IMG/VR virus record: IMGVR_UViG_3300006752_000033
Location: 1-54,917 of that record
Strand: one strand, 5' to 3'
Length of the DNA stretch: 54,917 bases
DNA from: a virus
The position numbers were made by a program, and so were the translations under genes. Under the pieces are notes generated by a model, which was not told the DNA's origin, did not search any database, and was given only the letters and a program-made list of their open reading frames with translations. This document shows, in pieces, positions 1 to 8,897 of this stretch; position 1 is the stretch's first letter; every line of letters starts with the position of its first letter.

Positions 1-378
1 AGTTCCCTGATCTTGGTGTTGTTGTGAACCAAATCCAGTAACCTTGGATAGTTCTAACCAGACAACTGCATCACCGTTTGAAATGGCAATGTCAATGTCT
101 TGATCGTTTTCAGTGTTTTCTACCCATCCGTACCAATCGGTAAAACCAGTACCGTGGACATGCATGATATCAACACTGTTGCGAGTGATAGTTACTGCGG
201 CGTTTTTGTCACAGTTCCAGTGTACTCTTGTTATGTTTACTGTCGGACTAGAGGCAGTCTCTCCCGACTTGACTATATCGGTGTCGATATCGATGGTTCC
301 GCTGTCACCACCAGTGCCCGTACACCTAACAACTGCCTGCACTTGAGTCAGTTTTAAGTTAGATTTTGCGAATGCCAT
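1..378 (-). CDS. Conserved hypothetical virion-type protein, 3' end cut by window edge
   Basis: The reading frame starts at an ATG (complement of 376-378) and stays open to position 1, so at least 126 residues are present and the C-terminus lies outside. It begins MAFAKSNLKLTQVQAV and looks like a beta-rich, soluble protein with no signal peptide or membrane segment. A purine-rich GGAGATAGGTAG lies upstream of the ATG and decides this start. It is the last visible gene of the head/packaging run, downstream of the gp67-like and gp20 genes, so a small structural or decoration role is a reasonable inference. I do not recognise a named family. Confidence 0.7.
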   Translation of the reverse strand, partial: MAFAKSNLKLTQVQAVVRCTGTGGDSGTIDIDTDIVKSGETASSPTVNITRVHWNCDKNAAVTITRNSVDIMHVHGTGFTDWYGWVENTENDQDIDIAISNGDAVVWLELSKVTGFGSQQHQDQGT

Positions 379-391
379 CTACCTATCTCCG

Positions 392-739
392 TTAGTATTT
401 CTTTTTGTGGTTGCCGTGAGACGCCATTTCTTGAATATCCAAGGCGTATGTCTCACACATTTCAATGCCATGTTCAAACATAACTTTATACCACCACACA
501 TCCCCGTTTGCATCAGGTTCTGCGTGTTCTCCCATGATTGGCTTACCTTCACCAAACTTAGGATGCACCACTTTTGTAGCACAAGCGTGAGTGAGTTTGG
601 GTTCTTCAGAACTACCCTGTTTCGGGGGAGTCTTGTCTCCCTCAGTACCAGTTTCAGTAGGATGATTCGCAGTAGGCTCTTCTTTTGAAACCTTCTCTAC
701 TGGTTTGGCCTCTTCACGAAAATCTTTAAACGTCTTCAT
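392..739 (-). CDS. Small conserved hypothetical protein, possible head-core component
   Basis: This 115-residue protein begins MKTFKDFREEAK, the kind of N-terminus common on T4-type head-associated proteins. Residues 10-50 are a low-complexity charged and proline-rich linker. The C-terminal half (around residues 55-110) is the conserved-looking part, with VVHPKFGEGKPI, WWYKVMFEHGIE and a Lys-rich end. Its start overlaps the last 14 bases of the gp67-like gene, so the two are probably translationally coupled. The position between the portal/core genes and the next structural gene suggests prohead assembly or head maturation, but no function can be assigned from sequence alone. Confidence 0.7.
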   Translation of the reverse strand: MKTFKDFREEAKPVEKVSKEEPTANHPTETGTEGDKTPPKQGSSEEPKLTHACATKVVHPKFGEGKPIMGEHAEPDANGDVWWYKVMFEHGIEMCETYALDIQEMASHGNHKKKY

Positions 740-998
740 CTGACTCTTCCTCTGATTCTTCTGGGGTTGCTTCTAAACCCATCTTTTGCATTTCTGGATC
801 GTTGAAGATGCCTGGTACGATCTCGGACTTTCTGACCGCGAGCATATCATCGGCACGTTTGTTCATCATCGAAAAGAATTCGTCGTTTGCACCAGCAAGG
901 TCACCATCGGCCCACTTATCCATCATTTGTCTGATAGCATCTTGGGAACCAACTTCGTCCTGTACTTCCAATTCAACGTTTTCAACTTCTTCACTCAT
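726..998 (-). CDS. 67: gp67-like prohead core (scaffold) protein
   Basis: This 90-residue protein has a helical centre (ADGDLAGANDEFF, MMNKRADDMLAVRKSEI) followed by an acidic tail ending EESEEESDEDV. T4 gp67 is an 80-residue prohead core protein with the same plan: a short helix containing the 'xxxDLxxAxxxF...MxxRxxD...K' pattern, then an acid-rich C-terminus. It sits directly after gp20, where T4 also has gene 67, and its ATG overlaps the end of gp20. It would act inside the immature capsid and be removed by the prohead protease. The similarity is short, so the call rests on layout plus composition. Confidence 0.65.
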   Translation of the reverse strand: MSEEVENVELEVQDEVGSQDAIRQMMDKWADGDLAGANDEFFSMMNKRADDMLAVRKSEIVPGIFNDPEMQKMGLEATPEESEEESDEDV

Positions 999-2499
999 TA
1001 TTATCTCCTACTACATTATCTTCTGGTTGACCTGACCCTATTTGTTGATCTATTAAGGCAATTTCTTTGTCACTAAATCTTAAAATATTTTTCTGGACAT
1101 ATTCTTTGCTGAATAGTTGTCCAACATAAGGTGCAACCTGATTAAGAATTTCAACTCTACTTCTTAATACTTCTTGTTCTTTCGACTCAGTATAATAAGC
1201 ATCAGATGCAAATCTATACTGAATGTCTTCTTTGATTGCAGGCCACTCTGTCTCGTTAATAACTCCTTTGAGAATTAACTGAGTCTTTAACAAATCATCA
1301 AAGACACCGGAGAACCTTCTCCTCAGTTTAGAAATGAACTTAGTAAACTTTAATTCATCTCTTGTAATCTCGGCCGACCTACCAAAATTAAGTCCAGCCT
1401 GTTGTTCTAATCTAGAGACAGGAACATTGAGTGATTGATATAGTTTCTTTTGAAAGTAAACTACGTCTTCAATCTCACCCAAGTTCTGACCACCAGGCAA
1501 TGTTTGAATCTCTGTTCCTCTGCCACCCTCTTTTCGTGGTAACCAGAAGTCTTCAAGCATTGACATAAACTTTTTGTCATCTCGGATTTCTCCGGTCTCA
1601 GAATCGTACACCAACTTGTTACGATATCTGTTCATGACATCTTTAAGATATTGTTCTGCCTTTGCAGTCGGCAAGTTACCAACATCTATGTAAAATATTC
1701 TTCTTTCTGGGGAACGTGTGATACGATAAATCACCACTGAGTTCTCCATCATTCTCAGTTGGTTAGCAGGTCGAATAGCCTTGTGAAGGAAGGACAGTGG
1801 TATATTTTTATCTTGGTCAACTAGACCAGATGTACAATACGCAACCGCATCCTTACTAACCTTAATTGCTTTGTCATTAGCAACATCTGTCTTGTACAAT
1901 TGATTGCTAGTGAGAGCAATACCCTTTTCATCAAAAACAAAATACTCATTTACTTCTTTGACCAGAGAAACTTGCGACTTTGCATCTTTCTCTTTTTTGA
2001 TCTCTCTGACCTTGCGAATCTTTCTTGGATCAACGTAACGAATATCTTTCAAACCCTCTTTGGGTTTTTCTGTATCAATCACCTTGTGGAAGTAAATTCT
2101 TCCGTCAATATACCATCTTCTAAAATAATCTTGCGCCTTCGTATTGAAGTCCAAGATAGTCATGATGTTGTTAAACTCTTCTGCAATAGTTTTCTTTACA
2201 CTTGCAGAAGCGTTTATATTATCAAGATCAAGTACTACTGGTTTTTCATCGTCAAGATTTGATATAGAGTCGTTGACCACATCTTCAATAGCTGCGTCAA
2301 CATCTCCCATCATAGAGATGTCCCTGTATCTTTTAATTAGCTGGCTTTCATTATTAGCAGTACCTTCGATATCAAAGTATGTACCGTAGTATCCACCAGC
2401 TCTAATAGCTTCGAGCGACCCATCATCAGAAGGAGGTACAAAAGATTTCTCCCCCTTAGATGGTTTGGATCGCTCTATGCTATACCCAAATAATTCCAT
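991..2499 (-). CDS. 20: gp20 portal vertex protein
   Basis: At 502 residues this is close to T4 gp20 (524). The N-terminus contains the family pattern MGDVDAAIEDVVND followed by 'VVLDLDNI', and the middle holds RYVDPRKIRKVREI and RITRSPERRIFYIDVGNLP, which are typical of marine T4-like portals. The C-terminal third (LNFGRSAEITRDELKFTKFI) is the stem/crown region. Gp20 forms the dodecameric ring at one capsid vertex, nucleates prohead assembly and is the docking site for gp17 and then the neck. An AGGAT ribosome site precedes the ATG. The gene lies between gp19 and the gp67-like gene, the T4 order. Confidence 0.97.
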   Translation of the reverse strand: MELFGYSIERSKPSKGEKSFVPPSDDGSLEAIRAGGYYGTYFDIEGTANNESQLIKRYRDISMMGDVDAAIEDVVNDSISNLDDEKPVVLDLDNINASASVKKTIAEEFNNIMTILDFNTKAQDYFRRWYIDGRIYFHKVIDTEKPKEGLKDIRYVDPRKIRKVREIKKEKDAKSQVSLVKEVNEYFVFDEKGIALTSNQLYKTDVANDKAIKVSKDAVAYCTSGLVDQDKNIPLSFLHKAIRPANQLRMMENSVVIYRITRSPERRIFYIDVGNLPTAKAEQYLKDVMNRYRNKLVYDSETGEIRDDKKFMSMLEDFWLPRKEGGRGTEIQTLPGGQNLGEIEDVVYFQKKLYQSLNVPVSRLEQQAGLNFGRSAEITRDELKFTKFISKLRRRFSGVFDDLLKTQLILKGVINETEWPAIKEDIQYRFASDAYYTESKEQEVLRSRVEILNQVAPYVGQLFSKEYVQKNILRFSDKEIALIDQQIGSGQPEDNVVGDNNE

Positions 2500-2526
2500 A
2501 ATTTATCCTAGATTAACGGTTAAAAC

Positions 2527-3042
2527 TTAATCAATATCGTAGTGTGAATACTGCCAAGTCACCGTAAATTCTTCAAAAATATCATTCTGTGCATAGTTCA
2601 ATGCGATTTCTGACATCTGGATAGGGAAGGCATTGCGTAGTGTATAAGCACCACCAGGCAATACTGCATCGTTTCTATCCAAATGTTCAACAACGATGTC
2701 GGTCTGATAATCACGCGGTGTAAGAACACCAGTGTTTTCAGCACGATCATTCAGACCATTCATCCACTGTTCAAAGGGACTTCTGAGACTGAATTCAGAA
2801 TCATTTACAACCGTAATTGTCCACGGATCAAAGATTCTTTCTCCCGCCAACTTCACCTCGCGACCCCTATACTGGATGATCGCGGGGTTTACGTTAGAAG
2901 CAGGAAGTGCGGCACCAGTTACGAGCAGACTATAAGAAGTGTCAACACCAACCACATAAGATGGAAACGCGAGTTTCACCCTAAACTGATTGGGGCGAGC
3001 ACCCCCGGCGCCAAGTCTTGCCTTAAACTCTTCAATATTCAT
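2527..3042 (-). CDS. 19: gp19 tail tube protein
   Basis: This 171-residue protein (T4 gp19 is 163) starts MNIEEFKARLGAGGARPNQF and carries tube-family features: 'ALPASNV', a YRGREVKLAGER strand, 'FEQWMNGL' and a C-terminal QNDIFEEFTVTWQYSHYDID. It polymerises into the hexameric inner tail tube through which DNA passes. It follows gp18 and precedes gp20, as in T4. AGGAG lies upstream of its ATG, and an AATAAATA late-promoter-like octamer sits about 27 bases before the gene, giving a short leader. A second, more distant tube-fold protein is encoded at 49723-50241. Confidence 0.97.
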   Translation of the reverse strand: MNIEEFKARLGAGGARPNQFRVKLAFPSYVVGVDTSYSLLVTGAALPASNVNPAIIQYRGREVKLAGERIFDPWTITVVNDSEFSLRSPFEQWMNGLNDRAENTGVLTPRDYQTDIVVEHLDRNDAVLPGGAYTLRNAFPIQMSEIALNYAQNDIFEEFTVTWQYSHYDID

Positions 3043-3068
3043 CTAACTTTTCTCCTAAGTTTGTCTGT

Positions 3069-3076
3069 TATTTATT
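3069..3076 (-). promoter_or_regulatory. Late-promoter-like octamer for gp19
   Basis: The minus strand reads AATAAATA, one mismatch from the T4 late consensus TATAAATA. A start point about 6 nt downstream would give a leader near 20 nt that contains the AGGAG ribosome site of gp19. The single mismatch and AT-rich background keep this tentative. Confidence 0.4.
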
Positions 3077-3083
3077 CGTACTA

Positions 3084-5033
3084 TTAAGCGCCAAGTTCTT
3101 CAAACGAGATGCCAGTTCTAGTAGCAATAAACGTCAGAGTGATGAAGTTGATTGACTTAGCAGGTTTAATGTAAATATCTGCCCTAAACTCATTAGAGTC
3201 GATAACCTGTGGCGTGTTGTTTGTTTCATTACAAACCACACGGAAGTCGTAAATACCTCTGCGTCCCTGTACGTCACGCAAGAATGGTTCTACTAGTGCA
3301 ACAAACTGTGCTCTTGTAAACGCATCGTTGAATTCAAACAACTGGAATTTTGCAGCAGTTGCGATTGCCTTCTCAAGAACGATAAACAATCTGCGAACGT
3401 TAATTCTATTGAAAGCAGAAGGTTTGGCAAGCATTGTCTTATCACCAAACAGAACGATACCCGTTCCAGGCGTGTTGATAACAGGGTTTACACTCTTCTG
3501 ATACAGAGTATCCCTGTCAGCCTTTCTGGGAGACCAAGCAAGTTTGATAGCATTCTTAATGATGCCGCGGTTCAAACCAGCAGGAGAGAACCAAGGATCA
3601 TCACCGAGGTCAGTAATTACACAACACCCAGCAACGTCACCGTTTAGGGGTACATATGTGTATCTATCGTTGTACTTATCGTACATGTACTTCCAACCAC
3701 TGTCCATGACAGCGTAAGAAGAACGAGTGTAAGAACCGTGATCTGGTTGAGAAAGAATGTCAGCAACCTCATCACCTTCGTTGTTTACAACGTTTCCTCT
3801 CTGCGGAGAAATGAATGCGAGACAGTCTTTGCGAACCTCTGCAACGTTATCAATAACGTAATCACCAACTGAAACTGGGTGTGCAGACAGTAGAATCAAA
3901 GAAACGTCAACTAATTCGTCGTTTGCAAAGAGATCGTAACCCTGTTGAAGTTGGCCAATTGATGGTGCATCATCAATACCACCCGTGAGAGAGATATTTT
4001 GATCCGCATCATCCACACCCATGCAGGCAAATGATGTTCCACCTTCTGAAGATGCGCCCCAGTTTGTTCCACTGGCTGGATTGTCCATCCACCAAACCCA
4101 CTTAGAACGATCATTGATTACGTTCTTATAGTAGTTGGTAGAGTTGACATCATCTTTTGCGTCTTTTGCCTTTGATAGACCGGCAAACTTCTCAAGTATA
4201 GTACCAGCAACACCACTAATGGCACCATCTTCGTCAATAACGAGAATGTTTAATTCGTCGTTTTCTGCACCGTTGTTTAAAGCCCAAGTAGTAGTATTGG
4301 GGATACTGTCAAACTCGTCCTTGTATTCCCACTCAACTGCCATAACAGCAGTAGCAGCAACAGCACCAGTACCATCAGCGGTCACCGTGACCGTGGGGGG
4401 AGTTGAGTTAGAGTAACCAAAGCCTGGGTTTGTAACAGTGATTGAAGTAACGTTACCACCAGAGACAGTTGCGGTTGCAGTAGCTTGAATACCACCACTA
4501 CCAACTGCAAACAAATCAGGTGCGGCAATTGCCACTGTTGCAGTAGTTCTGTCACCAGCAGTGTCAGAAGCATCTAGTGTAATAGTTGCGACACTTAAAT
4601 TAGAAGTTGAAGTGGCATCAGCCATAACAACTTTGAGACTGTTACCAAGACCACCGGCATACTTTGATGCCCAAGGACCAACACTGTTGGTGCCCTGTGA
4701 AAATTGGTCTTGATAGTGATCTTCATTCTTAATAAGAACAGCGGTTCCTTCTGAAACGCTGTTCACGGATAGAGCACCGACTTCTCTTACTGTTAAACAA
4801 TTAGACCCATATGCCAAAAATGATGCGGTGGTCATGAAATCGTAGAAAGTCGTAGTACTTGGTCTCCCAAATCTTTCTACCAAATTGTTCTCCGAATCTA
4901 CGGACGTAATTTCGTGAACGGGCCCCCAAATGTAATTTCCAACAATCCCGCCGATTGTAGTAGCTACTGCTGGGACAACGTTGGTGAGGTCTCTCTCTTT
5001 GATTAGGACGCCAGGTGATAACTGGAAAGCCAT
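3084..5033 (-). CDS. 18: gp18 contractile tail sheath protein with an inserted Gly-Tyr beta module
   Basis: This 649-residue protein (T4 gp18 is 659) begins MAFQLSPGVLIKERDLTNVV and ends with the conserved sheath C-terminus (RRGIYDFRVVCNETNN, ITLTFIATRTGISFEELGA). It forms the contractile sheath around the gp19 tube. Residues about 183-228 hold a repeat unit (TATVSGGNVTSITV, NPGFGYSNSTPPTVTV) that is not part of T4 gp18 as I know it and recurs in gp15, gp8, gp7 and others in this window. The insert falls in the variable middle part of the protein, so exposure on the sheath surface is likely. An exact TATAAATA lies upstream at 5086-5093 and GAAGGAGA precedes the ATG. Confidence 0.97.
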   Translation of the reverse strand: MAFQLSPGVLIKERDLTNVVPAVATTIGGIVGNYIWGPVHEITSVDSENNLVERFGRPSTTTFYDFMTTASFLAYGSNCLTVREVGALSVNSVSEGTAVLIKNEDHYQDQFSQGTNSVGPWASKYAGGLGNSLKVVMADATSTSNLSVATITLDASDTAGDRTTATVAIAAPDLFAVGSGGIQATATATVSGGNVTSITVTNPGFGYSNSTPPTVTVTADGTGAVAATAVMAVEWEYKDEFDSIPNTTTWALNNGAENDELNILVIDEDGAISGVAGTILEKFAGLSKAKDAKDDVNSTNYYKNVINDRSKWVWWMDNPASGTNWGASSEGGTSFACMGVDDADQNISLTGGIDDAPSIGQLQQGYDLFANDELVDVSLILLSAHPVSVGDYVIDNVAEVRKDCLAFISPQRGNVVNNEGDEVADILSQPDHGSYTRSSYAVMDSGWKYMYDKYNDRYTYVPLNGDVAGCCVITDLGDDPWFSPAGLNRGIIKNAIKLAWSPRKADRDTLYQKSVNPVINTPGTGIVLFGDKTMLAKPSAFNRINVRRLFIVLEKAIATAAKFQLFEFNDAFTRAQFVALVEPFLRDVQGRRGIYDFRVVCNETNNTPQVIDSNEFRADIYIKPAKSINFITLTFIATRTGISFEELGA

Positions 5034-5085
5034 GTTGTTCTCCTTCGTGTTTTTATTTTACTAAATAAATAGTGTTCCTGAGAAT

Positions 5086-5093
5086 TATTTATA
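5086..5093 (-). promoter_or_regulatory. T4-type late promoter for gp18
   Basis: The minus strand reads the exact T4 late consensus TATAAATA, overlapping the last codons of gp17 and 52 bases before the gp18 ATG. A predicted start about 6 nt downstream gives a leader near 47 nt with a good ribosome site. Sheath protein is needed in large amounts, so a dedicated late promoter fits. Confidence 0.65.
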
Positions 5094-6717
5094 ATAAATC
5101 TGTTTTCTCATTTGACCACATCCAATAGTCGCCATCAATTACTTCTGCCTCTACTCCATGCCCTGTTTCTACAAACCCGAACGGAGTCAAGTCTCTTTCG
5201 ATGTACCTTATCTGTGAGTCATACAACCCTTCGCGAATATCCACATCAGTCAAGTCTTTAAAAAATTGTTGTGTAGACAACCAAGCAAACAAGACCATAC
5301 ACATGGCCAGATCATCATGATATCCTTCATCAGCGGAAAAAGAACCAGCCTTTTCCACAAAGGTTGACAACTCATTGATACAGTCGGCATCCCAAACTAA
5401 AAACTTAGTTTCTTCTACCAAACTTTTTAGTGCCAAACACCCCTGTCTTTTGACAGCCTTTGATGTTCTAACACCCAGAGTAGTTTGTTTTCCAAAACCA
5501 GGCGATACATATTGTTTGTTTTTTTCTTGCACTGTACTAAAGATATTCTCGTACTCTAGTTCTTGGTGCAGTATGTCAACTACCTGTTGACCAATATCAT
5601 TATTTTCTATTAATACATACGCATTGTTAAAATCTTTTGCCACTCTTGCAATAAAGTCTGGATACAAGAGCGGCGAAACCTTGTTGTCTCTAAACTTTCC
5701 GACAACCTTGAAAGGCATCTCTGTAATATCAATGATAACAAAAGCAGAATAATCTCCACCGATTCCTCTCGCTGTGTCAGTTGTTATTACATAGTATTTA
5801 TTTTCTTGAGGTTCTTCATAAATGTCTAACCCATCTTTCTTGTAAAGAATTTCTTTTGATGACATTACTGCCAGTGCTTTTCCACTAATAAGAGTGTTTG
5901 TTGATCCCAAGAATTCACATAAAACTTCCTGATTATACTTTACTTCACCGAGAAGTTTAAATTGTTCTTCTGCCCACTTCTCATCACGGCCAGGAATCTC
6001 CGTGTAGTGGATGAACATATTCTCAAACCCATTAGTACCCTTCTCCGATTCATTCCAGAATTTCCAGAAGTGGTTGTATCCCAATGGTGTTGATGTCAAA
6101 AGAATCTTTGTTGTCTCACCAGCAGAAATGGTTGGATATACAGAAGCAAAGAACTCATCCGCAATGTTGTTTGGGATGATCGCAGCCTCATCAATGTACA
6201 ACCAGTTTACCGACTTACCACGAATACCAGATGTTGTGGTTGCAGATGTGAAAACTCTTGATCCATTTTCTAAATCAACGTCACCCTTGTTCCAAGTCTT
6301 TACACCCTGTTGCATCCAAATAGGCAGGTTCTCATACATGATTTGATAACGAGACAACACCTCTCTGGCAGCTGCGGTCTTGTTCGCCATGATCGCAACG
6401 TTCTTATTATCTTGAAAAATAGTATAGTGCAGAATACATGCGGCCGAGGTGATTGTTTTTCCTTGTTGTCTGCCCTCCATCAAGATTGTTTTACGATTGT
6501 TCATAATAAAATCTACTTTCACTTTCTGACAATCATATAGTTTAAATGGTTGCAAACCTTTATCAAGAGTTACAATCTTACAATAATTTTCAATGAAGTA
6601 AATGGGGTCTTCAGAACACCGGACAAATTCTTCCAGTTGTTCTTTGGTGAAATCGTGTTGGTATCCAACTGCTTTTAGATTTGGATTGCCGTGGTATGAG
6701 GTTTCAATCTGGTTCAT
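5089..6717 (-). CDS. 17: gp17 large terminase subunit (packaging ATPase and nuclease)
   Basis: This 542-residue protein (T4 gp17 is 610) has the two expected domains. The ATPase shows the Walker A GRQQGKT at residues 82-88, Walker B LYIDEAA at 173-179 and the coupling motif LLTSTP near 206-211. The RNase H-type nuclease shows the first acidic motif TTDTARG around 312-318, IENND near 370 and a late YHDD acidic motif. It docks on gp20, pumps DNA into the head and cuts the concatemer. It overlaps the end of gp16 by 14 bases. All catalytic residues I looked for are present. Confidence 0.97.
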   Translation of the reverse strand: MNQIETSYHGNPNLKAVGYQHDFTKEQLEEFVRCSEDPIYFIENYCKIVTLDKGLQPFKLYDCQKVKVDFIMNNRKTILMEGRQQGKTITSAACILHYTIFQDNKNVAIMANKTAAAREVLSRYQIMYENLPIWMQQGVKTWNKGDVDLENGSRVFTSATTTSGIRGKSVNWLYIDEAAIIPNNIADEFFASVYPTISAGETTKILLTSTPLGYNHFWKFWNESEKGTNGFENMFIHYTEIPGRDEKWAEEQFKLLGEVKYNQEVLCEFLGSTNTLISGKALAVMSSKEILYKKDGLDIYEEPQENKYYVITTDTARGIGGDYSAFVIIDITEMPFKVVGKFRDNKVSPLLYPDFIARVAKDFNNAYVLIENNDIGQQVVDILHQELEYENIFSTVQEKNKQYVSPGFGKQTTLGVRTSKAVKRQGCLALKSLVEETKFLVWDADCINELSTFVEKAGSFSADEGYHDDLAMCMVLFAWLSTQQFFKDLTDVDIREGLYDSQIRYIERDLTPFGFVETGHGVEAEVIDGDYWMWSNEKTDLL

Positions 6718-7141
6718 GGTCTATGACGGTCCCATCTTTTTCATCACGAATAGCTTTAAGAATATCACTTGTAGTACCGGCAAAAACGATATTGTTCTGT
6801 GTTTCAATTTTTGGTTTATTATCGACACCAGACTTAACATCAATCCTATGTTTCTTTTCTTGGACATCCATCATGTCTTTTGCCTGTTCGCCCATCGTCT
6901 TGATTATCTGACCGGCGACCTCGTAGGCTCGGGGGTTGTCGCTATTCATTGCAACATTCAAAATACCTTCTGCGGCTTGTTCACTGTAAGACATGGCCTT
7001 TTCCATAGCCTGTCTCGCCTTTTGAAAGTCTGCATCAACATCGTTATTATCTGTCACGGCTGGGGGGTTCACCTTAGTCGTTTCAGTTGATACGGTTTGA
7101 AATGTTTTATCAAGAGCATCGAATACTTTGTTTCTGCTCAT
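6704..7141 (-). CDS. 16: gp16 small terminase subunit
   Basis: This 145-residue protein (T4 gp16 is 164) starts MSRNKVFDALDKTF and has a helical centre (DADFQKARQAMEKAMSYSEQ) followed by 'AYEVAGQIIKTMGEQAKDMM', the coiled-coil oligomerisation region of the family. It recognises viral DNA and regulates gp17. An in-frame GTG lies one codon earlier, but AGGTG spaced five bases before the ATG at 7141 favours the ATG. The gene overlaps gp17, and the two are presumably co-translated, as in T4. Confidence 0.92.
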   Translation of the reverse strand: MSRNKVFDALDKTFQTVSTETTKVNPPAVTDNNDVDADFQKARQAMEKAMSYSEQAAEGILNVAMNSDNPRAYEVAGQIIKTMGEQAKDMMDVQEKKHRIDVKSGVDNKPKIETQNNIVFAGTTSDILKAIRDEKDGTVIDHEPD

Positions 7142-7149
7142 CACATCAC

Positions 7150-8151
7150 CTATTCATATACTTGTTCAAATTCATCAATAAACCTATAAGGTTCATGCTT
7201 GTAAGGGTTGTCATTGTACTCCGGTGGTTCTTCAAAGGTGACTGTTGGAGCAGTCACATAACCAGAACCTACATCATCGATTACGATTTTTGTAACAACG
7301 CCATTGGTAATTTCTGCATGAGCCCTAGCGTTGCCATCTACAGTTATATTGGGTGGGTTACTAGAATATCCCTCTCCACCATATGTGAGAGTAATAGAAT
7401 CGACAGAACCTCCGCTTATCGTTGCAGTTGCGGTTGGAATAGTGGTTGCAATCTCAAGTTGTCTCTTAATATGGGGTCCATCCATTGACTCATTCTCAAA
7501 AACTTTTGCAATAGCTTTCTTAATAAATCCTTGATTATCGACAACGCCATAGTAATTTAACTTCATTGTGAAATTCAATGACCAAATGATACTTTGTCTC
7601 GCGGCAAAATCACCCTCATACTCATCTTCAAATCCGATGCTGTCCAATGTTATTTTGATGTCGCGTTTGATACCCATAGATGGAAGATCATTTACCGTGA
7701 CATTAAAATCGGGATTGAAGTATGGTAAAATCTGTTCTACGATCTGCAAACCGTCTTCTTGATTCTTTGCAAAGATATAAAGACCAACTTGCATATCGTA
7801 TGGAGTTGATACAAAAGTTTTTCTGAATGTATTGGCGTCATCTCCAGTACCGACAGAAATGTTTTTCTGAATCGGTGATAATTTTCTGAGAGGGTCAAAG
7901 TTAAAACCAAGAATCTCAAACCCCATTCTAGGCAATGTAATTGCAACCTCGCCTCTAGTAGTGGTGTCTGGGACTTGCGCTATACGAGATAAAAACTTTT
8001 GTTTTGGGGAGTATGCTAGTGGTACACGAACACTCTGGGCTACTTCTCCGGCAGAATTCACTCTATTGATCTGAATGTTATTGAAGATTGTACCAAAAGC
8101 TACGATTGCTTTTTTTGTATGTTGATTATAAAATTGTTGATTCTTAAACAT
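7150..8151 (-). CDS. 15: gp15 tail sheath stabiliser/terminator with C-terminal Gly-Tyr repeats
   Basis: Residues 1-235 match the gp15 plan: FGTIFNNIQINRVNSAG, 'RVPLAYSPKQKFLSRI', 'ITLPRMGFEILGF', then a typical 'MGIKRDIKITL' strand. Gp15 caps the last sheath ring and joins tail to neck. At 333 residues it is longer than T4 gp15 (272). The extra length is at the C-terminus, where residues about 240-306 contain two copies of the module seen in gp18 (SGGSVDSITLTYGGEGY; TNGVVTKIVIDDVGSGY). A short acidic/aromatic tail ends the protein. The gene abuts gp14 with a 1-base overlap. Confidence 0.93.
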   Translation of the reverse strand: MFKNQQFYNQHTKKAIVAFGTIFNNIQINRVNSAGEVAQSVRVPLAYSPKQKFLSRIAQVPDTTTRGEVAITLPRMGFEILGFNFDPLRKLSPIQKNISVGTGDDANTFRKTFVSTPYDMQVGLYIFAKNQEDGLQIVEQILPYFNPDFNVTVNDLPSMGIKRDIKITLDSIGFEDEYEGDFAARQSIIWSLNFTMKLNYYGVVDNQGFIKKAIAKVFENESMDGPHIKRQLEIATTIPTATATISGGSVDSITLTYGGEGYSSNPPNITVDGNARAHAEITNGVVTKIVIDDVGSGYVTAPTVTFEEPPEYNDNPYKHEPYRFIDEFEQVYE

Positions 8152-8894
8152 CAGATTTCCCCAAAGGGATTGACTTCACTAAAGTCAAGTATTCCCTCTT
8201 GTTCTTGGAACACATCCAGATCGTCATTGTCACTGTTGATGAGACCTCTTTGTGCAGTGAAGTCCTCCAAGATAAGACATCCATCGTCCTCTTGCAACAA
8301 TAGATCGCCACTCTCTGTCTGAAATTGGAATCTCAATGCATCAAGACTGAAGTCAGAAACAACACCGTCAAGATCATCAAGACCAGTATCGAAACTTTCT
8401 GAAGAGTACTCAAAGAGTTCGCATTGCAATTTAAAGACGTAAATCTTTCCTAGTTGATAGAAGGGGTTTTGAAACTCTACAAACTTTATTTCAAAGATAG
8501 AACCCGTCTTTTCAAAATACAACAGATCACCTTCGGCCGGTCGAGCATCCAACTGAAACTGGCCACCAGTACTATCAACCATCTGTTCCCATCTTCTCTT
8601 TGATAGGATGAAGTTTGCCGAGTCTCTTATCTCAATACCAAATTTGGAAAAAAGATCACCCTCTCCCTCAAAACCATCAACGTTTTCCAAATACATTTCT
8701 AGGGGATACGCTTGAGTAAACTGAGACAAAGAATCTTCGTCAAATATCGTGTCTCTGTTCACTACTGTTCTTGGGAGATAGTAAACATCATGTCCATATA
8801 TTCTCAGGCTCTCAATAACCAAGTCCTCGACCAACCTTTGTTCGTTGGTCGTACCCATTGTGTTACCGGACTGAAAATAAAAGTTAGTGGGCAT
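8151..8894 (-). CDS. 14: gp14 neck protein
   Basis: This 247-residue protein (T4 gp14 is 256) contains the neck-family segments QRLVEDLVIESLRIYGHDVYYLPRT (quoted in part: RIYGHDVYYLPRT), 'FGIEIRDSANFILSKRRW', and 'RPAEGDLLYFEKTGSIFEIKFVE'. It assembles with gp13 into the neck that seals the filled head and accepts the tail. The ATG lies a few bases after the gp13 stop, behind a weak GGGG-type ribosome site. No insert or truncation is seen. The acidic C-terminal third is more variable than the N-terminus. Confidence 0.94.
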   Translation of the reverse strand: MPTNFYFQSGNTMGTTNEQRLVEDLVIESLRIYGHDVYYLPRTVVNRDTIFDEDSLSQFTQAYPLEMYLENVDGFEGEGDLFSKFGIEIRDSANFILSKRRWEQMVDSTGGQFQLDARPAEGDLLYFEKTGSIFEIKFVEFQNPFYQLGKIYVFKLQCELFEYSSESFDTGLDDLDGVVSDFSLDALRFQFQTESGDLLLQEDDGCLILEDFTAQRGLINSDNDDLDVFQEQEGILDFSEVNPFGEI

Positions 8895-8897
8895 TAG

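Noticed and set aside
2500-2526. Inverted repeat GATTAA/TTAATC between gp19 and gp20
   Set aside because: Only six weak pairs, no T-run, and it overlaps the gp19 stop; probably chance in AT-rich sequence.
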